Made by a program: the position numbers and the translations under genes
The notes under the pieces: model-generated
What the model was told of the DNA's origin: nothing
Database searches by the model: none
What the model saw: only the letters and a program-made list of their open reading frames with translations
From: JADZAI01 sp046348585
Lineage (GTDB): Bacteria > Pseudomonadota > Alphaproteobacteria > Micropepsales > Micropepsaceae
Direction: 5' to 3'
Length of the DNA: 64,000 nt
Assembly: GCA_046348585.1 (NCBI GenBank)
Contig: JAXMDZ010000001.1
Location: 62,001 to 126,000, forward strand
Part shown: positions 9,813-18,987 of the stretch, one piece after another
How the letters are laid out: each line of letters starts with the position of its first letter
Position numbering within the stretch: the stretch's first letter is position 1

Positions 9813-11492
9813 ATGCCGCGTTTCGCGCCGTCCGCCCATCTCGCCACCCACGAGGTCACGAACCAGCCGCCGGAGTTCGCCGGCCGCAATCTCTATGCGA
9901 GCGATCCGGCGCTGCGCGAGGCGGTGCTGCGCGAGGGCGCGGCCTGGGTCGATGCGCGCGCCGAGGCGCTGGGCGCGGCCGCGGGTTCGTAGGAGGTGCT
10001 GGAGGCGGGCGAACTCGCCAATCGCCATCCGCCCGAACTCGTGACCTTCGACCGCTATGGCCGCCGCGTCGACGAGGCCCGCTTCCATCCCGCCTATCAC
10101 CAGCTGATGGGCCTCGCGATGGAGCACCGCATCCACGACATCGCCTGGGCGGACGAGGCGGCGGGCGAGGCGGCGGGCGGGGCGGCGGGCGGCCATGTCG
10201 CCCATGCCGTGCTGCTCGCCCTCTTCACCCAGGCCGAGGCGGGCACGATGTGCCCGATGACCATGACCTACGCCGCCGTGCCGGCCCTGCGCTCGACGCC
10301 GGAGGTGACCGCGCCCTGGCTGGCGAAGCTGATCGGCGGGCGCTACGACGCACCGCTGCGTCCCATCGGCGCGAAGGCCGGCGTCACGGTCGGCATGGCG
10401 ATGACCGAGAAGCAGGGCGGCAGCGACGTGCGCGCCAACGCGACGCGGGCCGAGCGCACGCCGGGCGCGGGCGAGCGCGCCTATCGCCTCACCGGCCACA
10501 AATGGTTCTGCTCCGCGCCGATGTCGGACGGCTTCCTGACGCTCGCCTATGCGCCGGGCGGCCTCTCCTGCTTTCTCGTGCCGCGCATCGCGCCGGACGG
10601 CAAGCGCAACCGCATCCAGGTGATGCGGCTGAAGGACAAGCTCGGCAACAAGTCGAACGCCTCCAGCGAGATCGAGTATCACGGCGCCCATGCCGAGCTG
10701 CTGGGCGAGGAAGGGCGCGGCGTCAACGTCATCATCGACATGGTGCACCACACCCGGCTCGGCACCATCGCGGGCACGCTGGGGATCATGCGCATGGCGC
10801 TGGCCCAGGCGCTGCACCACGCCAGCCATCGGCGGGTCTTCCAGAAGACGCTGATCGACCAGCCGCTGATGGAGGCGGTGCTCGCCGACCTCGCGCTGGA
10901 ATACGAGGCGGCCGTCGCGCTCACCCTGCGCGTGGCGCGGGCCTTCGACGGCGCGGACGAGAGCGAGCGCGCCTTCGCAAGGCTCGCCGTCGCGGTCGCC
11001 AAATACTGGCTGACCAAACGCTGCGCCAATTTCGTCTATGAGTGCATGGAGTGCCTGGGGGGCGCGGGCTATGTCGAGGAGACGCCGCTGCCGCGCCTCT
11101 TCCGCGAATCGCCGCTGAACGCGATCTGGGAAGGCTCGGGCAACGTCATCGCGCTCGACATCCTGCGCACCTTCGCCCGCGAGCCGCAGGCGCTCGCCGC
11201 CTTCGCCGCCGAACTGCGCCGCGCCGCCGGAGCCGACGCCAGGCTGGACGCCGCCATCGCCGGGGTGCTGGACGGCCTCGCCGCAGCGCGCCCGGTCGAG
11301 GCCGAGGCGCGCTTCGTCGCCGAGCGCCTGGCGCTGACCCTTCAGGCCGCGCTGCTCGCCCGCCACGCCCCGTCCGCCGTCGCCGACGCCTTCATCGCCA
11401 CCCGCATCGCAGGCGGCGGCGGACGCAGCTACGGCGCCCTGCCGCGCGGCTTCGCCGCCGCTCCTATCGTCGCGCGGCACGCCGGGCGCTGA
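9813..11492 (+). pseudogene. AidB-like acyl-CoA dehydrogenase with in-frame TAG
   Basis: Reads as one frame of about 559 residues apart from an amber codon at 9990-9992 (codon 60). The N-terminal part matches the AidB start, with NQPPEF, LYASDPALREAV and EGAAW. After the stop the same frame resumes at once with EVLEAGELANRHPPEL and runs on through MTEKQGGSDVRAN, HKWFCSAPMSDG, LKDKLGNKSNASSEIE and IWEGSGNVIALDILR, all close to E. coli AidB. AidB is a flavoprotein that binds DNA and has weak isovaleryl-CoA dehydrogenase activity. The stop falls where the family has a short variable residue (GT-A-E in AidB). Near codons 115-125 a GC-rich tandem encodes AAGEAAGGAAGG. Options: a sequencing error, a recent nonsense mutation, or translation from a later start. 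Codon use is otherwise normal. Confidence 0.85.
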
Positions 11493-11602
11493 CACACCAG
11501 GTCGTCCTCGGGGCGGCGCCCGGCGCCGAACCCGGGGACCCGTGCCTGAGGCGGCAGATCGCCTCATCCGCTTGCATCGACAGCCGTGTTAGGTGCCGAG
11601 GC

Positions 11603-12502
11603 ATGAAACGTCTCCCCGCGACCCTCTTCGCCGCCGCCCTCATCGCTCCGGCCCACGCCGTCGTCATTCTCGACAGCACCTACAAGGAAGAGGGCTACGC
11701 CGCCTCGGAAGCGCTGGCCGCCGAGCCGCAATTCGCCGCGAGCTTCGCGCTGTGCGACGCCGAGGGCGAAGGCTGCGGCAACGCCTCGGGCACATGGATC
11801 GGCAACGATGAGACGAACGGCTACATCCTCACCGCCGCCCATGCCTTCGACGGAGACGACTTTGCGAACCGGTGGACCTATCGCTCGCGCGACGGACGAT
11901 ACTATCGCGCCGAGTCGGTCGTCGTTCATCCGAACTATGTCAGGGTCGAGGCCACGAACCAGGAGACGGCCTATTCGCTCGGCTTCGACGTCGCGATCGT
12001 CACGCTGAGCGAGCCGGTCGAAGACGCCGGCGAGCAACCCCTTCTCTACACGGGCACGCAGGAAGAGGGCATGACGCTCACCTTCGTCGGCTACGGCACG
12101 CGCGGCATGGCGAGCCAGGGCGAGGACGAGAACGAGCCGGCCGGTGCGGTCGCCGCCGCCGCCGAGGGCGTCATCGACCGCGTGCTGCCTCTGGTGCTGA
12201 ACGAAGCCGGCGAGGCGGACGGCAATTCGCTCGAGATCACGCTTCCCAAGGAAGATGGCTCTGTCGACAATCCGATCACCGGAGAAACCGGGGGCAAGCC
12301 CGTCTCGCGCAACGCCGGGTTGCTGGGCGGCGGGGATTCCGGCGGCGGCGCCTGGATCGAGACCGAGGCCGGATGGGCCATCGCCGGCGTCAACGGCGAC
12401 GGCTCGGGCAAGGCCCAGTACGGCGATACGTCCGGCTTCGCCCGCGTCAGCGGCCACATCGCGTGGATCACCGAAATCTTCCCCGGCGCGCGGATCAGAT
12501 AG
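11603..12502 (+). CDS. Exported trypsin-like serine protease
   Basis: 299 residues. Signal peptide 1-19 (MKRLPA start, cut after APAHA). S1-family triad visible: H80 in LTAAH, D129 in FDVAIV, S246 in GGGDSGGG. There are two Cys before His80 (51 and 58), but none pairs around the active Ser, unlike animal trypsins. The acidic insert around 173-180 (GEDENEPA) and the glycine-rich C-terminal half suggest a secreted or periplasmic enzyme. Specificity cannot be read: the residue six before Ser is not the Asp of trypsin. Starts 110 bases after the AidB-like gene, with CCGAGG before the ATG. Probably its own unit. Confidence 0.88.
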   Translation: MKRLPATLFAAALIAPAHAVVILDSTYKEEGYAASEALAAEPQFAASFALCDAEGEGCGNASGTWIGNDETNGYILTAAHAFDGDDFANRWTYRSRDGRYYRAESVVVHPNYVRVEATNQETAYSLGFDVAIVTLSEPVEDAGEQPLLYTGTQEEGMTLTFVGYGTRGMASQGEDENEPAGAVAAAAEGVIDRVLPLVLNEAGEADGNSLEITLPKEDGSVDNPITGETGGKPVSRNAGLLGGGDSGGGAWIETEAGWAIAGVNGDGSGKAQYGDTSGFARVSGHIAWITEIFPGARIR

Positions 12503-12801
12503 GTCTCGCACAGCCGCTTCCGTGAAGACGGCCGGTGTGGACGGTGGTTCCCTCGCCGCACAGCCGCGGCCGCGATACCTGCCTATGGTGCGCCGCGTCA
12601 GGGATGCGGTGTGAGAATGCGCGGCGGCTTGCCGGAGCGTAATTTTGTGTCTCCGGAGAGACATTATTCGGCGAATCGTGTCCCGATTCCCTTGTGCGGT
12701 GCAAAAATTGGGTTGCGGCCGACGCAAAACTGACGAATCCTCAGTCGCCGTTTGCGTAAAGGCCGCGAGAGCCGCACGGCTTCATTGGAGGGGTTTGGAC
12801 C
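12503..12801 (+). promoter_or_regulatory. Intergenic region upstream of ccr
   Basis: 299 bases with no supported gene. Around 12640-12670 the base composition becomes less GC-rich and holds a perfect six-base inverted repeat, TGTCTC/GAGACA, with a four-base centre (12648-12663), a possible operator or small hairpin. Further on, TTGCG-type elements occur near 12710-12760. The strong Shine-Dalgarno GGAGGGG at 12787-12793 sits eight bases before the ccr start. No clear sigma-70 pair was seen. Ccr is usually highly expressed on C2 or C1 carbon sources, so the promoter is likely here. Confidence 0.4.
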
Positions 12802-14085
12802 ATGGCGACGACTGCCGAGGCGGCGAAGGCTGCGAACGAGCCGAAGGATCTGTACGAGATCGGCGAGATTCCGCCGCTCGGCCATGTGCCGAAGAACATG
12901 TATGCCTGGGCCATCCGCAAGGAACGTCACGGCGAACCGGAGAAATCCTTCCAGGTCGAAGTCGTCCCCACCTGGGAACTCGACAGCCACGACGTGCTGA
13001 TTCTCGTGATGGCGGCGGGCGTCAACTACAACGGCGTCTGGGCCGGCCTCGGCACGCCGATCTCGCCCATCGACGGCCACAAGCTGCCCTATCACGTCGC
13101 CGGATCGGACGCGGCCGGCATCGTCTGGGCGGTCGGCTCCAAGGTGAAGCGCTGGAAGGTCGGCGATGAAGTCGTCGTCCACTGCAACCAGGACGACGGC
13201 GATGACGAGGAGTGCAACGGCGGCGACCCGATGTTCTCGCCCAGCCAGCGCATCTGGGGCTACGAAACGCCGGACGGCGCCTTCGCCCAGTTCGCCCGCG
13301 TGCAGGACCGCCAGCTCATGGAGCGGCCGCGCCACCTGACGTGGGAAGAATCGGCCTGCTACACGCTGACCCTCGCCACCACCTACCGCATGTTCTTCGG
13401 CCACCGGCCGCACATCCTGCGCCCCGGCCACAACGTGCTGATCTGGGGCGCTTCGGGGGGCCTCGGCTCCTTCGCCATCCAGCTCTGCGCCGTCTCCGGC
13501 GCCAACGCGATCGGCGTCATCTCGGACGAATCCAAGCGCGACTTCGTGCTCAGCCTCGGCGCCAAGGGCGTCATCAACCGCAAGGACTTCAAGTGCTGGG
13601 GCCAGATGCCCCAGGTCGCGACCCCCGAATACGACGCCTGGACCAAGGAAGCGCGCAAGTTCGGCAAGGCGATCTGGGACATCACCGGCAAGGGCAACGA
13701 CGTCGACATGGTGTTCGAACACCCCGGCGAATCGACCTTCCCGGTCTCGTGCCTCGTGGTGAAGCGCGGCGGCATGGTCGTCTTCTGCGCCGGCACGACC
13801 GGCTACAACCTCACCTTCGACGCCCGCTATGTGTGGATGCGCCAGAAGCGCGTGCAGGGCTCGCACTTCGCCAATTATCTCCAGGCGAGCCAGGCCAACC
13901 GCCTGGTGGTCGAACGCCGCATCGACCCCTGCATGTCGGAAGTCTTCTCCTGGGCCGACATCCCGAAGGCGCACACCAAGATGTGGAAGAACGAGCACCT
14001 GCCCGGCAACATGGCCGTGCTGGTGAACGCCCCCCGCACCGGGCTGCGCACGCTGGAAGACGTGATCGAGGCGACCGGCGGCTGA
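12802..14085 (+). CDS. ccr: Crotonyl-CoA carboxylase/reductase
   Basis: 427 residues, the usual length. This cytosolic MDR-superfamily enzyme reductively carboxylates crotonyl-CoA with CO2 and NADPH to (2S)-ethylmalonyl-CoA, the signature step of the ethylmalonyl-CoA pathway. Visible features: the N-terminal GroES-like domain with AAGVNYNGVWAGLGTPIS; the acidic insert CNQDDGDDEECNGGDPMFS; the nucleotide-binding domain WGASGGLGSFAIQL; FEHPGESTFPVS and VFCAGTTGYNLTFDARY, which are diagnostic of Ccr against ordinary quinone reductases. Strong ribosome site. Ecm at 3-5 kb and mcd at 15.8 kb complete three consecutive pathway steps. Confidence 0.96.
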   Translation: MATTAEAAKAANEPKDLYEIGEIPPLGHVPKNMYAWAIRKERHGEPEKSFQVEVVPTWELDSHDVLILVMAAGVNYNGVWAGLGTPISPIDGHKLPYHVAGSDAAGIVWAVGSKVKRWKVGDEVVVHCNQDDGDDEECNGGDPMFSPSQRIWGYETPDGAFAQFARVQDRQLMERPRHLTWEESACYTLTLATTYRMFFGHRPHILRPGHNVLIWGASGGLGSFAIQLCAVSGANAIGVISDESKRDFVLSLGAKGVINRKDFKCWGQMPQVATPEYDAWTKEARKFGKAIWDITGKGNDVDMVFEHPGESTFPVSCLVVKRGGMVVFCAGTTGYNLTFDARYVWMRQKRVQGSHFANYLQASQANRLVVERRIDPCMSEVFSWADIPKAHTKMWKNEHLPGNMAVLVNAPRTGLRTLEDVIEATGG

Positions 14086-14110
14086 CGCCGGCGCGCCCGC
14101 CCACGCCGCC

Positions 14111-14836
14111 ATGCGCCTGAAGCGCGCCCTGCTCGGCGTCCATAAATGGATCGCCGTGATCGTCGGCGTCCAGCTGTTCGTCTGGACGCTGAGCGGCCTC
14201 GTCATGTCGTTTCTGCCGATCGAAAAAGTGCGCGGCGAGGACCACATCGCCGCGCAGACGCCTGTGCCGCTCGACGGCGCGACGGGCCTCATCGGCGCGG
14301 ACGCGGCGATCGCCGCGTCGGGCGGCGGCGTGACGGCGGCGACGCTGACCCGTGTCGCGGGCGATCCGGTGTGGGAGCTGCGCAAGGCGGACGGCGGCGC
14401 GGCCCTCGTCGATGCCCGCAGCGGCGCGCTCCTCTCGCCCATCGGCGAGGCGCTCGCCCGGCGCGTCGCGGCGGCGGATTTCTCCGGCGAGGGGGCGATC
14501 GTCTCGGCCGAACTCGTCACCGCCGAGGGCGGCGACTATCGCGGCCGCCTGCCCGCCTGGCGCGTCAGCTTCGCCGATCCCGACGAGACGCGCCTCTACG
14601 TCGCCGCGAACGACGGGCGCATCGCCGCGCGCCGCACCGCGACCTGGCGCTTCTACGATTTCTTCTGGATGCTCCACATCATGGACTACGAGACGCGCGA
14701 GAACTTCAACACGCCGTGGCTCGTTCTGTTCTCGCTCGGCGGCCTCGCCGTCGCGTTCACCGGCCTGCCGCTGCTGTGGTACGCGGTCGCCCGCCCGCTC
14801 CTCGCCCGCCGCCGCCCGCGGAGCTATCCGGCATGA
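14111..14836 (+). CDS. PepSY-domain membrane protein
   Basis: 241 residues. One N-terminal membrane helix (about 10-34, within VHKWIAVIVGVQLFVWTLSG) starting with the HKW motif, a periplasmic PepSY-like region (about 45-185) and a second helix near 198-225 (PWLVLFSLGGLAVAFTGL). The segment WMLHIMDYETRENFNTPW is typical of PepSY_TM proteins associated with siderophore-iron reduction or respiratory membrane complexes. Starts 25 bases after ccr, so possibly on the same transcript. Its last 13 bases overlap the end of the convergent YihY gene. Role unknown. Confidence 0.8.
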   Translation: MRLKRALLGVHKWIAVIVGVQLFVWTLSGLVMSFLPIEKVRGEDHIAAQTPVPLDGATGLIGADAAIAASGGGVTAATLTRVAGDPVWELRKADGGAALVDARSGALLSPIGEALARRVAAADFSGEGAIVSAELVTAEGGDYRGRLPAWRVSFADPDETRLYVAANDGRIAARRTATWRFYDFFWMLHIMDYETRENFNTPWLVLFSLGGLAVAFTGLPLLWYAVARPLLARRRPRSYPA

Positions 14837-15678
14837 CGCGAGCGGCGCGCGCGCATGATGGCGGCGTTGAACTCGCCGCCGAACAGCAGCACCACGGCGG
14901 TGAAGTAGAGGAACACGAGCGCGATCATGCCGGTCGCGAGCCCGGCATAGGTGTTCACGTAGTTCGTCGCGAAGCTGTCGAGATACCAGCCGAAGCCGAA
15001 GCCGCCGCCGACCCATCCTGCCAGCGTCACCAGAATGCCCGGCCAGATGTCGGCGAGGCGGCGCCAGCCGGACGGCAGCCAGAAATGCGCGATGATCAGC
15101 GCCGAGATGATGACCAGCGTGGCGATGGTGAAGCGCAGCATCGTGACCAGCCCCGAGAACGGGCCGAGCCAGGTGAGATAGCCCGTGAGGGTGCGCCACA
15201 GCACCGGCCCCAGCACGATCAGGAAGGCGAGCGTCAGCAGCATCGCCGCGCCCAGCACGACGAAGCCGATGGATTCCAGCCGCGTCAGCACCCAGTGGCG
15301 CGTCTCCGCCGCCCCGTAGGCGCGGTTGAGGCCGATGCGCACCGACTGCACCGCATTGGACGAGAAATAGAGCGCCAGCACCGAGCCGATGGTCAGCAGG
15401 TCGCGGCGCTGTCCGGTGAGGACGTTGATCACCTCGTCGGCGAGCCGCTCGCCGACCTGCGGCGGCCACGAGGCGAGCATCAGATCGGCCGCGGCGCGCG
15501 CCAGCTCCTCGCTGCCCAGCAGCGACGCCACCGCCGTGACGATGATCAGGAACGGGAACAGGCTCATCAGCATCGCCAGCGCGATATCGCTGGCGATCGC
15601 CCAGTTGTCGTTGCCGACGAAACGCCACACGGCATCCATGACGATGCGGTAGAGCCGTCCGATGCTGCCGTTCGCCAT
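14824..15678 (-). CDS. YihY/BrkB family inner-membrane protein
   Basis: 284 residues from the ATG at 15678 (MANGSIG). Six hydrophobic helices and the family's signatures: ALAMLMSLFPFLIIVTAVASLLG near the N-terminus, NAVQSVRIGLNRAYG, and WPGILVTLAGWVGGG with FGWYLDSFATNYVNTYAG towards the end. The older 'ribonuclease BN' label for this family is wrong, and its function is not known. The frame is open further upstream, but that sequence is Arg/Ala-rich and lacks the family pattern, so the shorter start is chosen. Convergent with the PepSY gene, and divergent from mcd with 155 bases between. Confidence 0.88.
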   Translation of the reverse strand: MANGSIGRLYRIVMDAVWRFVGNDNWAIASDIALAMLMSLFPFLIIVTAVASLLGSEELARAAADLMLASWPPQVGERLADEVINVLTGQRRDLLTIGSVLALYFSSNAVQSVRIGLNRAYGAAETRHWVLTRLESIGFVVLGAAMLLTLAFLIVLGPVLWRTLTGYLTWLGPFSGLVTMLRFTIATLVIISALIIAHFWLPSGWRRLADIWPGILVTLAGWVGGGFGFGWYLDSFATNYVNTYAGLATGMIALVFLYFTAVVLLFGGEFNAAIMRARRSRHAG

Positions 15679-15833
15679 ACCCGTGCCTGCTGGCGCCGCC
15701 CTTCGCCGCGCCGCATCGGAGTATCGCGCCCGGCCCGCCGCCGCAACGCGCCTCGCCGCAGCGGAACGCCGCATCCCGCGTTCGCAACCCAAGCCAGCCT
15801 TGCTATGACATGCCGTTACCGGAGAGCCGCGCC

Positions 15834-17486
15834 ATGACCACACCCGATCCGATCGCCGCCGCAACCCTGGTGGCCGACGCCGCCGAACGGCTGCTGGCCG
15901 CCGCGAAATCCGCCGTGCGGGCCCGCGTCTCGGCGAACGGCAAGGTCTCGGCCGCGCTCTTCGAGAAGGAGCAGCACGCGACCCACGGCCTCGCCTGGCT
16001 GGCGACCTATGTGGAATCGCTGCGCCAGATGCGCCGCTGGGCGCAGCATCTGTCGGCCGACGGCCGCTTCGGCGAGATCGAGAGCCTGATCCTCGCGCTC
16101 GCCGTCGCCGAATACGGCAACCAGATCGCCTTCGGCATTCCAATGAGCCAGAACGAGATCGTGCGCCCCGCCGATCTCGGCCTTGGCGGCGAGGACGTGA
16201 CGGCCTACGTCAAGGCATGCGGCGCGGCGCTCGCCGGCGGCACGCCCGAGGCGCGCGCCCGCCTCGCCGCGCTGGTCGCCGAACACCCCTCGGCGGCGAG
16301 CCACGGCGTGACCGGGCTCGACGAGACGATGGAGATGATCCGCGAGCAGTTCCGCAAATTCGCCGACGACAAGGTCGTGCCCTACGCCCATGGCTGGCAC
16401 CTGAAGGACGAGTTCATCCCGATGCCGGTGGTCGAGGAGATGGGCGCGCTCGGCGTCTTCGGCCTCACCATTCCCGAAGAATTCGGAGGCTCCGGCCTCT
16501 CCAAGACCGCGATGTGCGTCGTCTCGGAGGAGCTGAGCCGCGGCTATATCGGCGTCGGCTCGCTGGGCACGCGCAGCGAGATCGCGGCCGAGCTGATCCT
16601 CTGCGGCGGCACGCCGGAGCAGAAATCCCACTGGCTGCCGCGCATCGCGGCGGGCGAGATTCTGCCCACCGCCGTCTTCACCGAACCCAATACCGGCTCC
16701 GACCTCGGCAGCCTGCGCACCCGCGCGGTGAAGGAAGGCGACGTCTGGAAGATCACCGGCAACAAGACCTGGATCACCCACGCCGCCCGCGCCGACGTGA
16801 TGACCGTGCTGGTCCGCACCGATCCCGACGCCCCCGGCTACAAGGGCCTTTCGATGCTGCTCGCGCCCAAGCCGCGCGGCGGCGACGAGGTGCACTTCCC
16901 CGTCGCCGGCATGACCGGCGGCGAGATCGGCGTGCTCGGCTATCGCGGCATGAAGGAATACGAGATCGGCTTCGACGGCTTCGAGGTGCCGGCCGCCAAT
17001 CTGTTGGGCGGCGAGGAAGGCCAGGGCTTCAAGCAGCTCATGCAGACCTTCGAATCGGCCCGCATCCAGACCGCCGCCCGCGCCGTCGGCGTCGCCCAGT
17101 GCGCGCTGGAGCTGGGCCTGCGCTATGCGCTCGACCGCATCCAGTTCGGCAAGGCGCTGATCGGCTTCCCGCGCGTCTCCAACAAGCTCGCGCTGATGGC
17201 GGTCGAGATCATGATCGCCCGCCAGATGACCTATTTCGCGGCGCGCGAGAAGGACGAGGGCCGGCGCTGCGACCTCGAGGCCGGCATGGCGAAGCTGCTC
17301 GGCGCGCGCGTCGCCTGGGCGGCCGCCGACAACGCGCTCCAGATCCACGGCGGCAACGGCTTCGCCCTGGAATACCCGATCAGCCGCGTGCTCTGCGACG
17401 CGCGCATCCTCAACATCTTCGAGGGCGCCGCCGAAGTGCAGGCCATGGTCATCGCCCGCCGTCTGCTCGAAGACGGCGCGAACTAG
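15834..17486 (+). CDS. mcd: Methylsuccinyl-CoA dehydrogenase
   Basis: 550 residues from the ATG at 15834, with GGAG nine bases upstream. It oxidises (2S)-methylsuccinyl-CoA to mesaconyl-CoA in the ethylmalonyl-CoA pathway. About 150 N-terminal residues precede the acyl-CoA dehydrogenase core, the extension typical of Mcd and absent from ordinary ACADs. Core features: TIPEEFGGSGLSKTAM, VFTEPNTGSDLGS, KITGNKTWITHAARAD, the LAPKPRGGDEV loop and the C-terminal LQIHGGNGFALEYPIS with ILNIFEGAAEVQ, where Glu after IF is the likely catalytic base. Electrons would go to ETF (21.6-23.3 kb). The esterase gene follows after 8 bases. Confidence 0.9.
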   Translation: MTTPDPIAAATLVADAAERLLAAAKSAVRARVSANGKVSAALFEKEQHATHGLAWLATYVESLRQMRRWAQHLSADGRFGEIESLILALAVAEYGNQIAFGIPMSQNEIVRPADLGLGGEDVTAYVKACGAALAGGTPEARARLAALVAEHPSAASHGVTGLDETMEMIREQFRKFADDKVVPYAHGWHLKDEFIPMPVVEEMGALGVFGLTIPEEFGGSGLSKTAMCVVSEELSRGYIGVGSLGTRSEIAAELILCGGTPEQKSHWLPRIAAGEILPTAVFTEPNTGSDLGSLRTRAVKEGDVWKITGNKTWITHAARADVMTVLVRTDPDAPGYKGLSMLLAPKPRGGDEVHFPVAGMTGGEIGVLGYRGMKEYEIGFDGFEVPAANLLGGEEGQGFKQLMQTFESARIQTAARAVGVAQCALELGLRYALDRIQFGKALIGFPRVSNKLALMAVEIMIARQMTYFAAREKDEGRRCDLEAGMAKLLGARVAWAAADNALQIHGGNGFALEYPISRVLCDARILNIFEGAAEVQAMVIARRLLEDGAN

Positions 17487-17494
17487 GACAGCCC

Positions 17495-18304
17495 ATGAAC
17501 GCCGCCTATGTGCAACGCCGCCGCGCCCAGGACGCCTGGGCGCGCGACATCACCCCGCCCCACCCGCTTTGGCTGATGGCCGAAGGGCGCGGCTTCCTCG
17601 AACTCGGCCTGTTCTTCGCGACGCGCCCGCTGCTGAAGGCCCGGCTGCCGCGCGGCGAGGGCCAGCCGGTGCTGGTCCTGCCGGGCCTCGCGGCGAGCGA
17701 CATGTCGACCGCGCCGATGCGCGGCCTGATGCGCGAGCTGAACTTCTCCGCCCACCCCTGGAAGCTCGGGCGCAACATGGGCCTGCGCAGCGGCCTCATC
17801 GCCGCGATGAAGGCCCGCATCGACGACCTCTATGCGCGTTATGGCGGCCGCAAGGTGACGCTGGTCGGCTGGAGCCTCGGCGGCACCTTCGCGCGCGAGC
17901 TCGCCAAGATGATGCCGGACAAGGTGCGCCAGGTGATCACGCTCGGCAGCCCCTTCTCGCGCGCCGCGACCTCCAGCAATGCGCGCCGCGCCTACGAATG
18001 GGCGAGCGGCGAGAAGCCCGAACGGCACGACCTCTTCGAGGGCCTGCCGGCCCCGCCGCCGGTGCCCACCACCTCGATCTATTCGCGCACCGACGGCATC
18101 GTCGCCTGGCAGGCGAGCCGCAACGCGCCGGGGGCGGAGGTGGAGAACATCGAGGTGCCGGGCAGCCATATCGGCCTCGGCCACAATCCGCTCGCGCTCT
18201 ATGCGCTCTTCGACCGGATGGCGCAGAAGGAAGGCGCGTGGACGCCCTTCACCCGCCACTCCAGACGCCGGCGCATCTTCTTCCGCGATCCCGAGCGGGG
18301 TTGA
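17495..18304 (+). CDS. Alpha/beta hydrolase (esterase/lipase-like)
   Basis: 269 residues. The nucleophile elbow GWSLGG places Ser at 127. An oxyanion-type segment LPGLAASDMST lies at 62-72. The likely acid is the Asp of RTDGIVAW and the likely His is in VPGSHIGLGHNP near the C-terminus, giving a full triad. No signal peptide is evident. PHA-depolymerase-like and lipase-like proteins share this pattern, and the neighbourhood (mcd 8 bases upstream) suggests acyl ester or thioester hydrolysis, but the substrate is not shown. Confidence 0.82.
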   Translation: MNAAYVQRRRAQDAWARDITPPHPLWLMAEGRGFLELGLFFATRPLLKARLPRGEGQPVLVLPGLAASDMSTAPMRGLMRELNFSAHPWKLGRNMGLRSGLIAAMKARIDDLYARYGGRKVTLVGWSLGGTFARELAKMMPDKVRQVITLGSPFSRAATSSNARRAYEWASGEKPERHDLFEGLPAPPPVPTTSIYSRTDGIVAWQASRNAPGAEVENIEVPGSHIGLGHNPLALYALFDRMAQKEGAWTPFTRHSRRRRIFFRDPERG

Positions 18305-18308
18305 GCCG

Positions 18309-18863
18309 TCAGCCGCCCGTCGCCCGCCATTCCTCGGCCAGCACGGCATAGACGAGCGCGCTCGTCCATTCGCCCTTGACCCGGGCGTTCTTCACGAAAT
18401 GCGCCTCGCGGCGCATGCCGAGCTTTTCCATGATCCGCGCCGAGGCGGCGTTGCGCGCGTCGCAGGTCGCGGTGATGCGCCGGAGGCCCAGCGTCCCGAA
18501 GCCGATCGCCATCATCGCCCGCGCCGCCTCGGTGCCGAGGCCGCGCCCGTGGAATCCGGCGGCGAGCATGTAGCCGATCTCGCCATTGCCGTCGGGGTTG
18601 GCCATCTGCATCAGCGAGACCTCGCCCGCCAGCGCGCCGCTCGCCTTGTCCTCCAGCGCCAGCGCCAGATAGTCCGCGCCCGCAATCGCCGTTCCGCCCG
18701 CGCGCCGCCTGGCGAAGGACTCGCGCGACTGCTCCGCCGTGCGCGGCCCCCAGTGGAGATACCGGGTCAGTTCGCCGTCGCCCATCATCGCGGCGGCGGC
18801 TTCGAAATCGGCGTCGGCATAAGGGCGCAGGATCAGCGCCGGCGTCTCGGCAAGAGCGGTCAT
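18309..18863 (-). CDS. GNAT N-acetyltransferase, RimJ/RimL type
   Basis: 184 residues. Acetyl_transf_3 pattern: the N-terminal TPALILRPYADADFEAAA, a middle strand ending GEVSLMQ, the acetyl-CoA loop GRGLGTEAARAMM (Q/RxxGxG/A form) and the C-terminal ITATCDARNAASARIMEKLGM. It transfers acetyl from acetyl-CoA to an amine, perhaps a protein N-terminus or small molecule, in the cytosol. The stop faces the esterase stop only 4 bases away. No context for its substrate. Confidence 0.88.
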   Translation of the reverse strand: MTALAETPALILRPYADADFEAAAAMMGDGELTRYLHWGPRTAEQSRESFARRRAGGTAIAGADYLALALEDKASGALAGEVSLMQMANPDGNGEIGYMLAAGFHGRGLGTEAARAMMAIGFGTLGLRRITATCDARNAASARIMEKLGMRREAHFVKNARVKGEWTSALVYAVLAEEWRATGG

Positions 18864-18987
18864 GCCTCCCTATAGCGCGGCGGCGGCCAGGCGCGAGACC
18901 CCTTCACGGACGGCGCGCCACGGCGCTTCCGCGCCCGGCCGCGCGGGTCTAGGCTGCCCGGCGCGCCCGACCGTCAGGGAGTCCGCT

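Noticed and set aside
9675..11567. Long minus-strand frame opposite the AidB-like gene
   Set aside because: Same composition effect; its residues mirror the codon bias of the real gene and match nothing.
12664..14520. Long minus-strand frame opposite ccr and the PepSY gene
   Set aside because: Spans two clear genes and the gap between them; no family pattern.
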